Notes: generated by a model from the sequence alone, not told the origin. Counted from the stretch's first letter, positions 17,515 to 26,735 are shown. The stretch is 64,000 nucleotides of DNA from Ensifer canadensis (GCF_017488845.2 NZ_CP083373.1:1-64000), one strand, 5' to 3'. Numbers and translations: made by a program.

Positions 17515-18793
17515 CTTACTGAGAATTGGGAAAGCTGGTACCAACACGAAATAGGCGAACAAACCTGCGGCGATTGCAGCAAGCGTCGCCAAAGCGAGCG
17601 TGAGCGCGTATGGTCCTTTGCCGCCGGCTGAAAAGGCCAGCACCACTTTCGTCAGCAAATTGATCATCACCGCGATCAGGATCGCCGCGACGGCAGTCGT
17701 GAGATCGACTGACGTCGGCGTAAGACGTGCAGTCGAAAGCGTGATCGCATCGAGATCCATCAGGCCGGAGACGGCGGCGACAACAAAAAGCATGACCTGG
17801 CCGATTCTCTCGACCAGAAACTTTGACGCCACGATAACGCCGCCGAGCAGGGCGCCGAAACGCAGTACCTCGCCGAGTTCGAATGGGTTTTTCAGGTGAA
17901 GATCCGGCGCATCACGCTTACCGCCGCTTCGCCACAGAATCAAACCACTTGCAGCCAGTAGCACGAACACGGCCGGCGTTAATACGATCGCGAGAGGTAC
18001 CAGGAGAACAGGCGCTATGACGACACCGATAATGACGCCACGGACCAGCGACAGGGCGCCGGCAATCACCGCGCCGCAAGCCAGTCGCCGAGCACTCTCC
18101 GGTGCGTCAACTGCGAAGCGAGCAAAGGAGAGTGTCAGCGCCGTGGAGGAGACCAGTCCACCGGCGGCACCAGCAAACAGAATTCCGCGATTGGGGCCGG
18201 CAACGCGGATTGCGACATAGCCGGCAAAGGAGATGGCGGCGATCGTGATCGTCAGCAGCCACAGCGCGAATGGGTTTAGCGCCTGCCACGGATCGATGGG
18301 CTCGTTCGGCAACAGCGGGAGAGCAACTAAGCTCATGGCAAGAAGAACGAGGGCTGCTCGAACCTCCAGCCAGGTCAATTGCCGGAGAAAGCCATGCAGG
18401 CTGCGTTTGGCCGCAAGAAGTGCCGTGGTTGCAACCCCACCGGCGGCGGCTAGCCGTATGTCGCCCACGACCGCAACCGCGCCAAGCGCGACGACCACGA
18501 AACTCGCGATGACTGTCGTTGCGCCGTAATCCTCTTCTTTCTCCGCCTCGCGCCGCTTGAAAATGACGAAAGCAGTGCCGAAGAGCAATAGCAGCACCGC
18601 AGGTGACAGGACCCGATCGTAGCTGGAGATAGCCGGCAAGTCCGCCGAGGAAACCTGAAAGTCCGAACGTCCGGATGCCCGCGGTTCTGCCGCCGGATGG
18701 CAAATCGCGGTCCTGCCAGCCTCGCTCGCAACCCACAATGAGCCCGATTGCAAGCGCCACACCGAGTTGTTGGAAGGCTTCAACAAATTCCAT
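17515..18793 (-). pseudogene. MgtC/DUF4010 family membrane protein, frameshifted
   Basis: The start MEFVEAFQQLGVALAIGLIV with G-C-E-R-G-W-Q and G-I-R-T-F-G-L is the N-terminal MgtC/SapB domain. After G-G-L-A-G-Y-L (near 18632) the reading frame must change to continue as S-S-Y-D-R-V-L-S-P-A-V-L and the DUF4010 membrane domain, which stays open to about 17515. The open frame then runs to 17182 with about 110 Arg/Pro-rich residues unlike the family, suggesting a second lesion at the natural stop. Intact relatives are about 420 residues, probably transporters. The frameshift near 18632 disrupts the product unless it is a sequencing error. Confidence 0.75.
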
Positions 18794-18827
18794 TCGAAAT
18801 CATAATCTTCGGCGGGCAGAAGGACAG

Positions 18828-19085
18828 CGTGCACAGCGGTTACAAAGTGACATTCATGCAGTTCCGTAACGGTCAACCAGCCGACCAGCCAAAGGACATT
18901 CTCTTCATCGGCGCACGCGATACGCCCATGGGGAGTCGGTCGCGGTGACTTTCGACCAGACGGGGCGCCCACTGTCGCCGACGCGGTGGGCAACGTCATC
19001 TCGCGGGTACACCCGTCTAACGTGGGAACGAGCCAACCTGCTGGCGGGGATTTCTGTCGTGAGCATCTTCCTCTGTCCGAACGGC
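18828..19085 (+). pseudogene. Copied 3' end of a PQQ-type sugar dehydrogenase gene
   Basis: This stretch closely matches 47711-47975, the 3' end of the intact dehydrogenase gene: V-H-S-G-Y-K-V, F-R-N-G-Q-P-A, P-K-D-I-L, then the downstream GGATTTCTGTCGTGAGC and GGCAG segments after the stop. It carries small deletions and frame changes and no start, so it is a dead partial duplication. It ends where the candidate small RNA B promoter begins. Confidence 0.8.
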
Positions 19086-19096
19086 AGGAACACGAT

Positions 19097-19121
19097 GGAA
19101 CATTTCTATTCGAAAGAAGTT
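19097..19121 (+). promoter_or_regulatory. EcfG-type promoter for small RNA B
   Basis: GGAAC-N16-AGTT. No coding gene follows, but a long hairpin ending in T4 begins about 18 bases downstream. Confidence 0.55.
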
Positions 19122-19127
19122 TTGGCA

Positions 19128-19199
19128 GTTGTGAGTGAGCCGGACGGTATCTCACCCTTCATCGTGCCTGCCCCCCCCGGGGGTGAGCCGTCCGGTTTT
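19128..19199 (+). ncRNA. Candidate EcfG-dependent small RNA B with C-rich loop
   Basis: The predicted transcript of about 72 bases is dominated by one hairpin: outer stem CCGGACGG/CCGTCCGG (19140-19147 with 19188-19195) and inner stem TCACCC/GGGTGA (19152-19157 with 19181-19186), then TTTT at 19196-19199. The loop contains a run of C residues (19171-19178) left unpaired. A C-rich loop on an EcfG-dependent RNA is reminiscent of Caulobacter GsrN, though I claim no homology. The start site is estimated. Confidence 0.45.
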
Positions 19200-19642
19200 A
19201 CTCCTATGCCGCTTTATGGAACCCGTCTCGACGAGGGTTCATTCCCCCAGCGACAAGATTTGGTGGGTTGGTGCGCAGGCGACGATCGTCTTACCTTAAC
19301 CAATGATGCCATCCCATCCCCCGCTAGCCCCGACTTGACGTCTCAGCGATGGTCGTGCCCAACGCGACGAGCTTTCCATCGACGCATGTAACAAACCGCC
19401 CACTACACCTTGGCTTTTGTATTCTCTCAATCGAAAGAATTCGTCCGCACAGCTTCTTCGGCGTCGGCGAGGCTGCATCTGCGAGATGGCCCCTTGTGAC
19501 CGGGTGAATAATTGTAGAATCGGACCTGATGCTAAAAGTTCCATTAGGGCGCGCGAATATACGCAACCCTTCTATTTGGGCTGGCCGCTGACAAATCCAC
19601 CGCGGACGCCGACCCGCTGCACTAGCAAGACTGCCCGCCGCC
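19200..19642. other. Intergenic region without a convincing gene
   Basis: About 440 bases in which all reading frames are short and lack ribosome binding sites. No repeat or family remnant was recognised. Confidence 0.4.
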
Positions 19643-19825
19643 TCATGCGCTGACGACTCGCGCAGCATGCCCGACATTGATCGAGATGTCGCTGCCACGG
19701 CAGATGATGCTGTCAGCGAGGATGGTCATGCGTCCGCCCACGGTGTCGGTGATCCCGGGAAGCGCGTCGACCGCCGTCGGCGCGCAATCCATGTTCCCGC
19801 ACGCGCTCGTTGACCACCAAGCCCT
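19643..19825 (-). pseudogene. Remnant of FMN-dependent alpha-hydroxyacid dehydrogenase
   Basis: The minus-strand frame reads D-C-A-P-T-A-V-D-A-L-P, then V-G-G-R-M-T-I-L-A-D-S and R-G-S-D-I, which corresponds to the FMN/phosphate-binding end of the LldD/glycolate oxidase family. The N-terminal four fifths and the last helix are missing, and the fragment is joined in frame to an unrelated DUF1254 fragment. It cannot be active. Confidence 0.55.
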
Positions 19826-19894
19826 CGGGTCTCTCTTCGGCATAAGTCGGCAGGTTCGGGATAGGCCTACAAGCGCAACCGATCGGTAGCTGCG

Positions 19895-20095
19895 GCGTTG
19901 GGCGTCGGGCTCGAAGGGCTTGCCCTTGATGATGCCAAGTGCGGCCAGCGACCCCATAATCTCTGGATCGAGCGCCTCTGCCGGTTCCTTTTGCACCAGG
20001 TCATTGATCATCTCGAAATAGCTGAAATCATTGGGCGGTATGGTATTCATCGCCTTGCCGGTTTCCCGGTGAATTTGACCGGCTCTTGGGGGTTA
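19895..20095 (-). pseudogene. DUF1254 protein remnant
   Basis: The stretch N-T-I-P-P-N-D-F-S-Y-F-E-M-I-N-D-L-V, followed by E-P-A-E-A-L-D-P-E-I-M-G and G-I-I-K-G-K-P-F, is the conserved core of DUF1254/DUF1214 envelope proteins, which are normally about 450 residues long. Similarity stops after about 65 residues on one side and an in-frame stop blocks the other. It is fused by decay to the dehydrogenase remnant. Confidence 0.65.
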
Positions 20096-20413
20096 TGGTC
20101 GGAACGACAGGCCGCATTTGCGAGATTTGCTGCTGCAGCAAGGTCGTGCCCACGCTTTTGCCCCCTAGCGATTGTTCGATCTTGGCTGGAGTTGTTAGTT
20201 TATGCTAATTCAAGGCGGGCGCAGGTCTATCTAAATTCGCTTGAAGACGACAGCATCGGATGCCGCGACAAACAAATCTTCATGATTTTTGGGAAAAAAT
20301 TGGTGGCTGCGAATGCCGGAGATGTAAAATCGCCAATCGACTGTGACGCTGGGATTGACGATGCCCCTAGAGGGCATTGTCTACAACCGTGTAGCCCAAA
20401 ACAGGGAGGATCG

Positions 20414-20824
20414 ATGGTAGAGGTTGGAGAGCGCACGTTCGTTGTGGATCTGCCCGATGCGGATACAACGGACTCTGGAATTTTTACCTGGGATATTGCC
20501 CAAGACCTTGTTTATGGCGATGCCGCCTTGGCGGAGCTTTTCGGTCTTGTCGCCGAGGAGACCAATTGCGGATTGCCCCTCAAACTCTACCTTGATCGAG
20601 TCCATCCCGAAGATCGGCCACGCTTGGCAAAGAAGATCACCGAAACAATAGTTGGAGGGCGGGCGCAGCAATCCGCCTATCGCGTCAAAACGCATGGTGG
20701 CCGCTATGTTTCAGTCATTGCCTTCGGTAGATGCTTCCGCGATCGCAAAGGCAGTCCGGTTCTCTATTCGGGTATCGTGGTTCTGGAAAGCGCGACCTCA
20801 ACAAACGACAACCGAAAACACTGA
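20414..20824 (+). CDS. Stand-alone PAS domain protein
   Basis: A 136-residue protein starting at MVEVGERTFVV with a GGGAGGA site 3 bases upstream. Residues about 20-120 form a PAS_3-type fold: G-I-F-T-W-D-I, Y-G-D-A-A-L-A-E-L-F-G, R-V-H-P-E-D-R-P-R, and Y-R-V-K-T-H-G-G-R-Y-V. There is no kinase, HTH or GGDEF domain, so it may sense a ligand and act on a partner protein, or be what remains of a sensor. The longer ORF from 19898 has no protein-like sequence before this start. Confidence 0.75.
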   Translation: MVEVGERTFVVDLPDADTTDSGIFTWDIAQDLVYGDAALAELFGLVAEETNCGLPLKLYLDRVHPEDRPRLAKKITETIVGGRAQQSAYRVKTHGGRYVSVIAFGRCFRDRKGSPVLYSGIVVLESATSTNDNRKH

Positions 20825-21263
20825 TTTGCTTGCGGCGGGACAGCACGCGGCCGGGAATTGTAGTCCTTTGACCTGGTAACAGCCTGTCGCGAAATCGCTA
20901 CCAAGCTGTTCGCCGATTGAACGGCACAGGTGCTACATCTCGTTGGTCCACCGACCGCCGGCCAACCGGTGTTGGACCTTTTGAGGTTTGATCACGATAA
21001 CCCATAAGAATTAATTGATTTTCTTCTCCGTACCCATAGACTTGCACTGCGGGGCACCAACCTGGTCTTGACGAATTTGCTAACAAACTAGGCATATTGC
21101 GGCGCCGATTGCTGGATATTTGCAGGTTAAGATTCAAAGTCATCGGACGAGCCCTGGTTCCTGGACCAGGGCTCTTTCGTTAGGGCTGCCCAGAGATGAT
21201 AAGCCGCTGACAACTCGCGTCGCCGAGTGCTCCAGGGCGCATGACGGCCGGCTAAAGCTCGAA
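20825..21263. other. Intergenic region with one hairpin
   Basis: No gene is supported in this 440-base gap. The only clear structure is the hairpin at 21149-21177. Confidence 0.4.
21149..21177 (+). terminator. Candidate rho-independent terminator
   Basis: A 10-bp stem GAGCCCTGGT/ACCAGGGCTC with a 6-base loop, followed by TTT. It lies 325 bases after the PAS gene, so which transcript it ends is uncertain. Confidence 0.55.
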
Positions 21264-21288
21264 TGAACCAACGGAGCGGTTGAGAGTT
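21264..21288 (+). promoter_or_regulatory. Weak EcfG-like promoter
   Basis: TGAAC-N16-AGTT, one mismatch in the -35 element, ending 37 bases before the small gene at 21326. Confidence 0.35.
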
Positions 21289-21325
21289 TAAGAGACATGA
21301 TCGATTCGCGACGAAGGAATACATC

Positions 21326-21532
21326 ATGACCACTTCCGTCTTCAGTTCAGCGCATCACACCAACAAGATAAAATCCGAAATGAACGCCCTCATCCAGCAT
21401 CTGCGCGAAGACGTCAATGCCGTCGACGACACGCAATTGAGAGCCCTATGCGAAACTTCGGCAGAAGTCCTTGGTGGATTGGTAAAAGCATTCACCGACT
21501 ATGAGTTGAAGAACGAAGCCGCCTGGAAATAG
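21326..21532 (+). CDS. Small helical protein, unknown
   Basis: A 68-residue protein (MTTSVFSSAHHTNKIKSEM) with an AAGGAA site before the ATG. It is predicted to be two charged helices and has no membrane segment. Typical of small rhizobial stress-related proteins; no function recognised. Confidence 0.6.
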   Translation: MTTSVFSSAHHTNKIKSEMNALIQHLREDVNAVDDTQLRALCETSAEVLGGLVKAFTDYELKNEAAWK

Positions 21533-21765
21533 TGTGTCGCTCGAATTCATATGTAGCTCGTTCTGCGCCTCAGTGGCTCAGCAACGTTGGTACTAAGGAT
21601 TGGGTGGGTAGCGGCCTGTCCGTTTCTTGAGATCAGAAGAGGCGCCGCCGTCCCAGGGCGCCGGATCTGTGGTTATGTACCCGAGATATCTTACCTCACA
21701 CCCCGCTCGCCATCCGCGCATGGTCACATAAATCTTCAATTTCGAGGCGTTCAGACCGACGCTGC

Positions 21766-22236
21766 GTGATCACCATCCTCAATAGCTTTTTTAGCGCGGC
21801 GACGGCGATCATCGATGAGCGCGGTGGCGTCGTCGTAAACTACATCGGTGATGCCTTGATCGCGGCTTTCAATGCGCCACTTCCCGCCGAAGACCACCCG
21901 GCACGGGCGGTTGCCGCCGCTCGCGATCTGCTGGCTCTGGTTTCATTACGCGAATTCGAAGGCCACGCGCTCCGTCTGAGAATCGGTGTTGCTACAGGCC
22001 AGGTGGCCGCCGGGACCGTCGGGGGTGAGGAACGTCACACCTACACACTGTATGGCGACACGGTGAATTTGGCGCAGCGACTCGAGGAATTGAATAAGGA
22101 GTTTTCAACCGATTGCCTCATTAGCGGCTCCACATTTAACGCCGCGCGTGAGAGTTGCGTTGATGCAGTTGCGATGGGATCGGTGCAGGTGCGTGGACGT
22201 CAAACCGCGGTCGAGGTTTTTGCCCTCAGGCGCTGA
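21766..22236 (+). pseudogene. Class III adenylate cyclase, C-terminal fragment
   Basis: Residues match the second half of a class III nucleotide cyclase domain: F-F-S-A-A-T, Y-I-G-D-A-L-I-A-A-F (second metal-binding Asp), R-I-G-V-A-T-G, and Y-T-L-Y-G-D-T-V-N-L-A-Q-R-L-E. The first half with the first metal-binding Asp, and any sensor domain, is absent; upstream sequence back to 21533 shows no matching frame. An isolated half domain cannot bind both catalytic metals, so activity is not expected. Confidence 0.75.
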
Positions 22237-22510
22237 GCGGGTCAGCCCCGCCGCTGCATTCGAGCTCGGCGCTTGATCCGCTGTTTCAGCGACCCCAAGT
22301 GCATTCTTCACGGACTTCCTGCCGTAATCGGTACTTAACGGCCCGACGCGATTTGAAATGGAGGCTGAGATAGCGGCGATTTCCTCGGACGTGAACAACA
22401 TCGAAACCCGCCAGGCGATTGTGAGTTCACAGTGGTGTCGGACTGGCCTCTTCCAAACGGGCTGTTAATTCCGATTGAAAGCCAAGTGCGTTCGGTCGTT
22501 CGCTTGGTCA

Positions 22511-22756
22511 TTATTTGATCACCTTGACTATCCCAGCCAACTTGTCCCCGTGGGAGGCGAGTTGTTCTCCGAGTGCTTTGGCTTGGAGGGCGGTGAGTCC
22601 AAACTGCAAAGCCGAAACTTGTTCCAGATCGTGATCGACACCGAATTCGAGGCGAAGGAAAACATCGGAGTTCTGGTTTATAAGCGTCGCGGTCTTCCAG
22701 CCAATGATAGGCGACACCCTTATGTTGCCTTGGCCGTCCTTGTTCCAGCGGTTCAT
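22511..22756 (-). CDS. Small soluble protein, unknown
   Basis: An 81-residue protein (MNRWNKDGQGNIRVSPIIGW) with a GGAGG site before the ATG. The first half looks beta-rich (V-F-L-R-L-E-F) and the second helical (L-T-A-L-Q-A-K-A-L-G-E-Q-L-A). An EcfG-type promoter lies about 200 bases upstream, implying a long leader that contains a CGCCGAGCTTCGGCG hairpin. The opposite-strand ORF is not protein-like. Confidence 0.65.
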   Translation of the reverse strand: MNRWNKDGQGNIRVSPIIGWKTATLINQNSDVFLRLEFGVDHDLEQVSALQFGLTALQAKALGEQLASHGDKLAGIVKVIK

Positions 22757-22954
22757 TTTATCTCGCCTCCGATGTGATGGGACGTATGAACATTACGATG
22801 CCAGGACCGTGACAGGGCTACGCCGAAGCTCGGCGCGGCAGGCAGCCCGACGCGTCCTACTGCCGGCGATACGCAGGTAGTTGGACCATCAAAGCCTCCA
22901 GACAATCGTTTCGAAGTCCACCGCCGATCAGCAGCTTTTAAACCTCAGGACTCC

Positions 22955-22979
22955 AACCGAAACCGGAAAGAATGGTTCC
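22955..22979 (-). promoter_or_regulatory. EcfG-type promoter
   Basis: The minus strand reads GGAAC-N16-GGTT. It points to the gene ending at 22511 with a leader of roughly 190 bases. Confidence 0.6.
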
Positions 22980-23524
22980 ATTATGACACGCCGCATCAAC
23001 GAGGCGGGTCCCGCTGGCACCTTCGAATGAAGGTGGACGACATTGGTTCTCCGTTCTCGAACCGTCCTAGAACCAGAATTATCTGGCCATCTCGTTAGGC
23101 GCCTCAGACTGATCAGGCGCGCCGCGCGGCTCCTTCACTGCCTAGGGGGAGGTGCCTTTCCCGAACTGCTTCCCTGGAGACGCCGACTAAATTCTTGAAG
23201 TGGTCAGGCATTATCACCTCAGTGCGAAGTCCAATCACTTTTACTCATAGCCTTAATCCCAGCCGGCCCCTCGGGGATAGCGGACGTTGCCGTAATCAAG
23301 CCCTCGTTCTGGGATTTTCGCGTGGAGATCGGACCTTCTCGAAGAAGGTCCCAGCTGCTTTTGTTGTCACTCCTTGGAGATTGTGGCGTATTCCAGCAGT
23401 ATTTATCACAAAGGCTTAGTATCTGGATTAGCTCCAGCCACTGCACGGAGCATTCCATGTGAAAATGACAGAGCTTAGTGGTGCATCCAGGTCGGCTGTT
23501 CGCTCTGAATACGAGGTGTGGGGG
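22980..23524. other. Intergenic region without a convincing gene
   Basis: About 540 bases. Reading frames on both strands are short, start without ribosome binding sites and look unlike proteins. Confidence 0.4.
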
Positions 23525-23740
23525 CTACCGCCTGCAGAACCAGCGGCCACATTCGGTCAATGCCACTTCATCAGTATTGCCGAACCTGAGTTCATCCATC
23601 AAGAATTTTGCGAGGCGGCGTGCGCGAATGTCTTGGCGCGGGATTCTCGCTTCGAAGCAAATTCGATCGAATATCCTTTGCAGGGTGCCGATCTGCTGAG
23701 GTGCGAGTTCAAAGCCTGACTGGTCAAACTGAATAGCCAT
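23525..23740 (-). CDS. Small protein, rhizobial ~70-aa helical family
   Basis: A 71-residue protein with a GGGAGG site before the ATG. The pattern L-Q-R-I-F-D-R-I-C-F-E-A-R-I, then A-R-R-L-A-K-F-L-M-D-E-L and G-N-T-D-E-V-A-L is shared with the proteins at 56533 (closest) and 9280. Function unknown; the shared D-E-L/F-x-x-G-x-x-D-E signature suggests a conserved role. Confidence 0.7.
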   Translation of the reverse strand: MAIQFDQSGFELAPQQIGTLQRIFDRICFEARIPRQDIRARRLAKFLMDELRFGNTDEVALTECGRWFCRR

Positions 23741-24136
23741 ATAGACCTCCCTCTATGAGCTATCGCTTTCACCGGGGGAGAAAAGATAGCGAAATCTCCA
23801 ATTGGCTCCAAGTGAGCAAAAGTTGAGATTTTTATGGCGGCGGACTGCTTCTGGTAGAGGACGCAGTGGCGCATAATGAAAAGGCCCTTGCTGAAGGGGC
23901 CGGGAGGCTATCGCCGACGTCGGGCAGCGGGTTTATTTGGCGAGATATGGGGGCCACGTTCCGCTCGCGCTTTGCGGGCGGTCTGTGGGTGCGTCTCGCG
24001 CGCATTGCACGAGCATCTCATCGATGGGACGATGCCACCATGAATTTCTCTGCCTGGTGCTGGTCATCCGGTGCGTAGTCGATCGGCTAGATATCGCCCA
24101 GGGCCTACACGAAACGCGTGAGGGGTGAGCCGATAG

Positions 24137-24955
24137 ATGAACGACAAAGCGACAATCACCGGCAACCTTCGAGCGCTGGGCGTTCAATCTGGCGATCTAC
24201 TCATGGTGCACGCATCGCTGAAGGCTATCGGCGCCGTGGAGGGTGGCCCGCGTGCCATTGTGGCATCGATCCTTGAGGCCGTCGGGCCGAACGGCACTTT
24301 GATGGGCTATGCCTCATGGGATCGATCACCCTATGACGAGACTCTGAACGGCGCCCAATTGAGCGAGGAGCGACGCCGGAATTGGCCACCGTTCCACCCC
24401 GAGACGGCGGGAACATACCGCGGCTTTGGCGTCCTTAACCAGTACCTCGTCGATACGCCGGATGCTTTGCGCAGTGCGCACCCGGATTCATCCATGGTCG
24501 CGGTGGGATCGCTTGCAAGAGAGATGATCGAGCCGCATGTTCTCGGACGGGCATTCGGTCAAGGGTCTCCCTTGGAGCGTTTTGTCAAGCGGGGCGGAAA
24601 GGTGCTGTTGCTCGGTGCTCCCCTGGATGCCGTCACTGTTCTACACTATGCCGAGGCAATAGCCGAAATTCCTGGAAAGCGCCGCGTGACCTATGAGATG
24701 CCGCTTCTCGACCCGCAAGGCCAAACCATCTGGGCGCATACGGAAGACTTCGATTCGAACGGCATCCTGAGTTGCTTTGCGATCGATGGAGAGCCCGATG
24801 CCGTCGAAACGATTGCAAATGCGTACGTGCTCTTGGGTCGGCATCGCGAAGGCCCGGTGGCGCGTGCGCACAGCTACCTGTTCGATGCCAAGGACATCGT
24901 CGAATTTGGCGTCGAGTATCTTGAGCGGAATTTTGGCGCGGCGGGACTTACCTGA
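24137..24955 (+). CDS. AAC(3)-type aminoglycoside N-acetyltransferase
   Basis: A 272-residue cytoplasmic enzyme of the antibiotic N-acetyltransferase (AAC(3)) family, which transfers acetyl from acetyl-CoA to the 3-amino group of 2-deoxystreptamine antibiotics. Family signatures are L-G-V-Q-S-G-D-L-L-M-V-H-A-S-L, F-H-P-E-T-A-G-T-Y-R-G-F-G, S-A-H-P-D-S-S-M-V-A-V-G and L-L-L-G-A-P-L-D-A-V-T. Length is normal, the frame is intact and a GGGGTGAG site precedes the start. It stands alone among decayed genes, with no integron or transposon next to it. Whether it gives resistance is unknown, since many environmental family members act on other substrates. Confidence 0.88.
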   Translation: MNDKATITGNLRALGVQSGDLLMVHASLKAIGAVEGGPRAIVASILEAVGPNGTLMGYASWDRSPYDETLNGAQLSEERRRNWPPFHPETAGTYRGFGVLNQYLVDTPDALRSAHPDSSMVAVGSLAREMIEPHVLGRAFGQGSPLERFVKRGGKVLLLGAPLDAVTVLHYAEAIAEIPGKRRVTYEMPLLDPQGQTIWAHTEDFDSNGILSCFAIDGEPDAVETIANAYVLLGRHREGPVARAHSYLFDAKDIVEFGVEYLERNFGAAGLT

Positions 24956-25494
24956 TGCTGGGCTGGCTCCGCTGGCGGTGAACGGATTCCTCGTTATCGG
25001 CATTGCTTATGAGCGCAGAATGGATCACGGCATCGCTTTGAATTTTTGACCATGATGACGAAAGTCAGTGTTATTTCGCCCCGGCCGTCTAGGCCAACAG
25101 GCGCCCTCAACTCATTCCTACTCCGGGGAAGCTAATCCAGACCAGATATACACGGTATGTCCTGTGGATGTTCGCTGCTTGTTCGCGACGCCTTGACGGT
25201 CTTTCGCCCGATTAATCATCCTCGATCGCCATTCAGGCGGGGAGTTGGTAACGATCCTGGCGATTACCAAAGCCAATGCAATGTGAAGCTGTTGAATACA
25301 ATCCCCGGCATCAGCGAGATCTTCGCCCGGTTGATCGAATGGTGATGGCTACCAATTCCTCCACATTCCAGTTTGTAAGGCGCACGCAGCCATGATCGAC
25401 CGGATACCCAAGTAGTCGATCGCCGCAATCATCCTACCGGGCTGTGAAAACCCGAAGCGTGCGGCAGGCTCAAGTGCGGCAACTTGCCCCGAAG
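24956..25494. other. Intergenic region, possible transposase scrap
   Basis: No intact gene in 540 bases. At about 25285-25345 the plus strand encodes K-L-L-N-T-I-P-G-I-S, which resembles the helix-hairpin segment of IS110-type transposases, but the match is too short to call. Confidence 0.3.
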
Positions 25495-26040
25495 TCATGC
25501 GGACAGCCGAGAAAGAAATTCGCGCACAAGCACTCGTGCTTCATCGAAGTGGGTTTCCAGCAGCCAGTGACCGGCACCAGCGATCAGATGCAGCTGCGCA
25601 TTCGGCAGATCACGCAAATAGGCTCGGGCAGACTGGGCCGGCATGTAGCCGTCTTCTGGTCCCCATACGATCAAAGTCGAAGGCTGGTTCTGCCGCAAAT
25701 AGGCTTGATAGCGGGGAAACCAGGTAAAATTCTCTTCCCAGATTTCGATCAGCCGGACTGAAATCCTTCGTCTTTCCGGCGTATTCATCAAGGGCCAATG
25801 CAGTTTCCACAAATCCGGGGGAACTCGTGCGGCAACCTCGGCCGACACTTCACCCACAAATTCCGCGCGAAAGCCTGCTTCCGATACCGCGTCTTCCAAC
25901 ACCCGGTGCGTCTCGGTCGTGCGATCCGCCCACCAGGATTTCAGCGCCGCATACTTGGGGCCCATGACATCCTCGTAGATGTCGCCGTTCTGAATGATGA
26001 GGCCTGTTATCCTATCGAGGAACTGTCCTGAAACTGTTGC
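25495..26040 (-). pseudogene. Alpha/beta hydrolase, C-terminal fragment
   Basis: From about 26040 the minus strand reads I-T-G-L-I-I-Q-N-G-D-I-Y-E-D-V-M-G-P, typical of the segment after the nucleophile elbow, then the cap domain, W-G-P-E-D-G-Y-M-P (catalytic Asp) and I-A-G-A-G-H-W-L-L-E (catalytic His). The N-terminal half with the nucleophile is missing and upstream sequence is unrelated. Intact relatives (haloalkane dehalogenase/epoxide hydrolase-like) are about 280-300 residues. The first ATG in frame (25965) would give a 156-residue inactive product. Confidence 0.7.
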
Positions 26041-26221
26041 AGAAAGCGCTTTTTGAACTCTCCTCCATCGAGGCGCGGACTTGGGCTTCCCTTTCTGGGG
26101 ATAAGATCAACTTCCAAAATAGTGTCATCGTGCGGCGATCTGCACTTTCGTTGCAAATGACGAAACTCCCGCTCCGCGCATCCTCCGGTGGATGAACGAC
26201 TGCCCGCGTCACCGTTTGTGA

Positions 26222-26611
26222 TCATGATTTGGCGTCAGGATGATCAGTTCTTCTCGTGGGAATCGTGCTAACGGTGGCGGCGGGCGGATCACTTGCTGGA
26301 AAAGACGCCTTCAGACCTTCGTCAAGCTGTTCCTCCAATGTGCCCGTGTCCTTGGCGGTGCGCGCGCTGCGCAGTGATTCTACAGCGGGCGATACCTGGG
26401 GATCTGTCTCTGGCTCCACCTCGGTGGCGACCTTATCGAACGTGGCCACCTGGACCATGAGCGCCTTAGCCTTTGCGACGGCACTATCAACGTCCAGATC
26501 GTGTTCGCTGTCCTGCAGCCGAACCGAGATCACGTTGCCACCCTCTGCGACCCATTCAACAGTCATCACGCCCCCTGGGTCGGAAAGCACCTGTTGTCCG
26601 ATGATGTTCAT
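26222..26611 (-). CDS. Rhizobial protein with LDEGLxxSFPASDPPA tail
   Basis: A 129-residue protein starting at MNIIGQQVLSDPGG with a GGAG site. The N-terminal 60 residues look like a small alpha/beta unit; the C-terminus carries L-D-E-G-L-K-A-S-F-P-A-S-D-P-P-A followed by I-P-T-R-R-T-D, a tail found on many small rhizobial proteins of unknown role. An EcfG-type promoter is 26 bases upstream, which makes this a probable stress protein. The longer ORF from 26746 runs through that promoter and is rejected. Confidence 0.75.
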   Translation of the reverse strand: MNIIGQQVLSDPGGVMTVEWVAEGGNVISVRLQDSEHDLDVDSAVAKAKALMVQVATFDKVATEVEPETDPQVSPAVESLRSARTAKDTGTLEEQLDEGLKASFPASDPPAATVSTIPTRRTDHPDAKS

Positions 26612-26636
26612 AGCTATCTCCGTTGGTGATAAGGAG

Positions 26637-26661
26637 AACCACTTCGGACGGCAGATGTTCC
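26637..26661 (-). promoter_or_regulatory. EcfG-type promoter
   Basis: The minus strand reads GGAAC-N16-GGTT, ending 26 bases before the start at 26611. Confidence 0.7.
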
Positions 26662-26735
26662 CCCTCGAGGCCCGACAGACTGCCAATCGAGCAAAAATCA
26701 TAATTCGTCTGAAAATATGATCGTATCGCGAACAG

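Noticed and set aside
18794..19155. N-terminal extension of the MgtC/DUF4010 frame up to 19155
   Set aside because: This segment is antisense to the copied dehydrogenase fragment; the MgtC domain starts at 18793.
19898..20413. Long plus-strand ORF upstream of the PAS domain (would give a 308-aa protein)
   Set aside because: The first 172 codons lie antisense to the DUF1254 remnant and lack protein character; a strong ribosome binding site supports the start at 20414.
22105..22401. A 98-codon minus-strand ORF at the end of the cyclase fragment
   Set aside because: It overlaps the cyclase domain antisense and has no ribosome binding site or recognisable domain.
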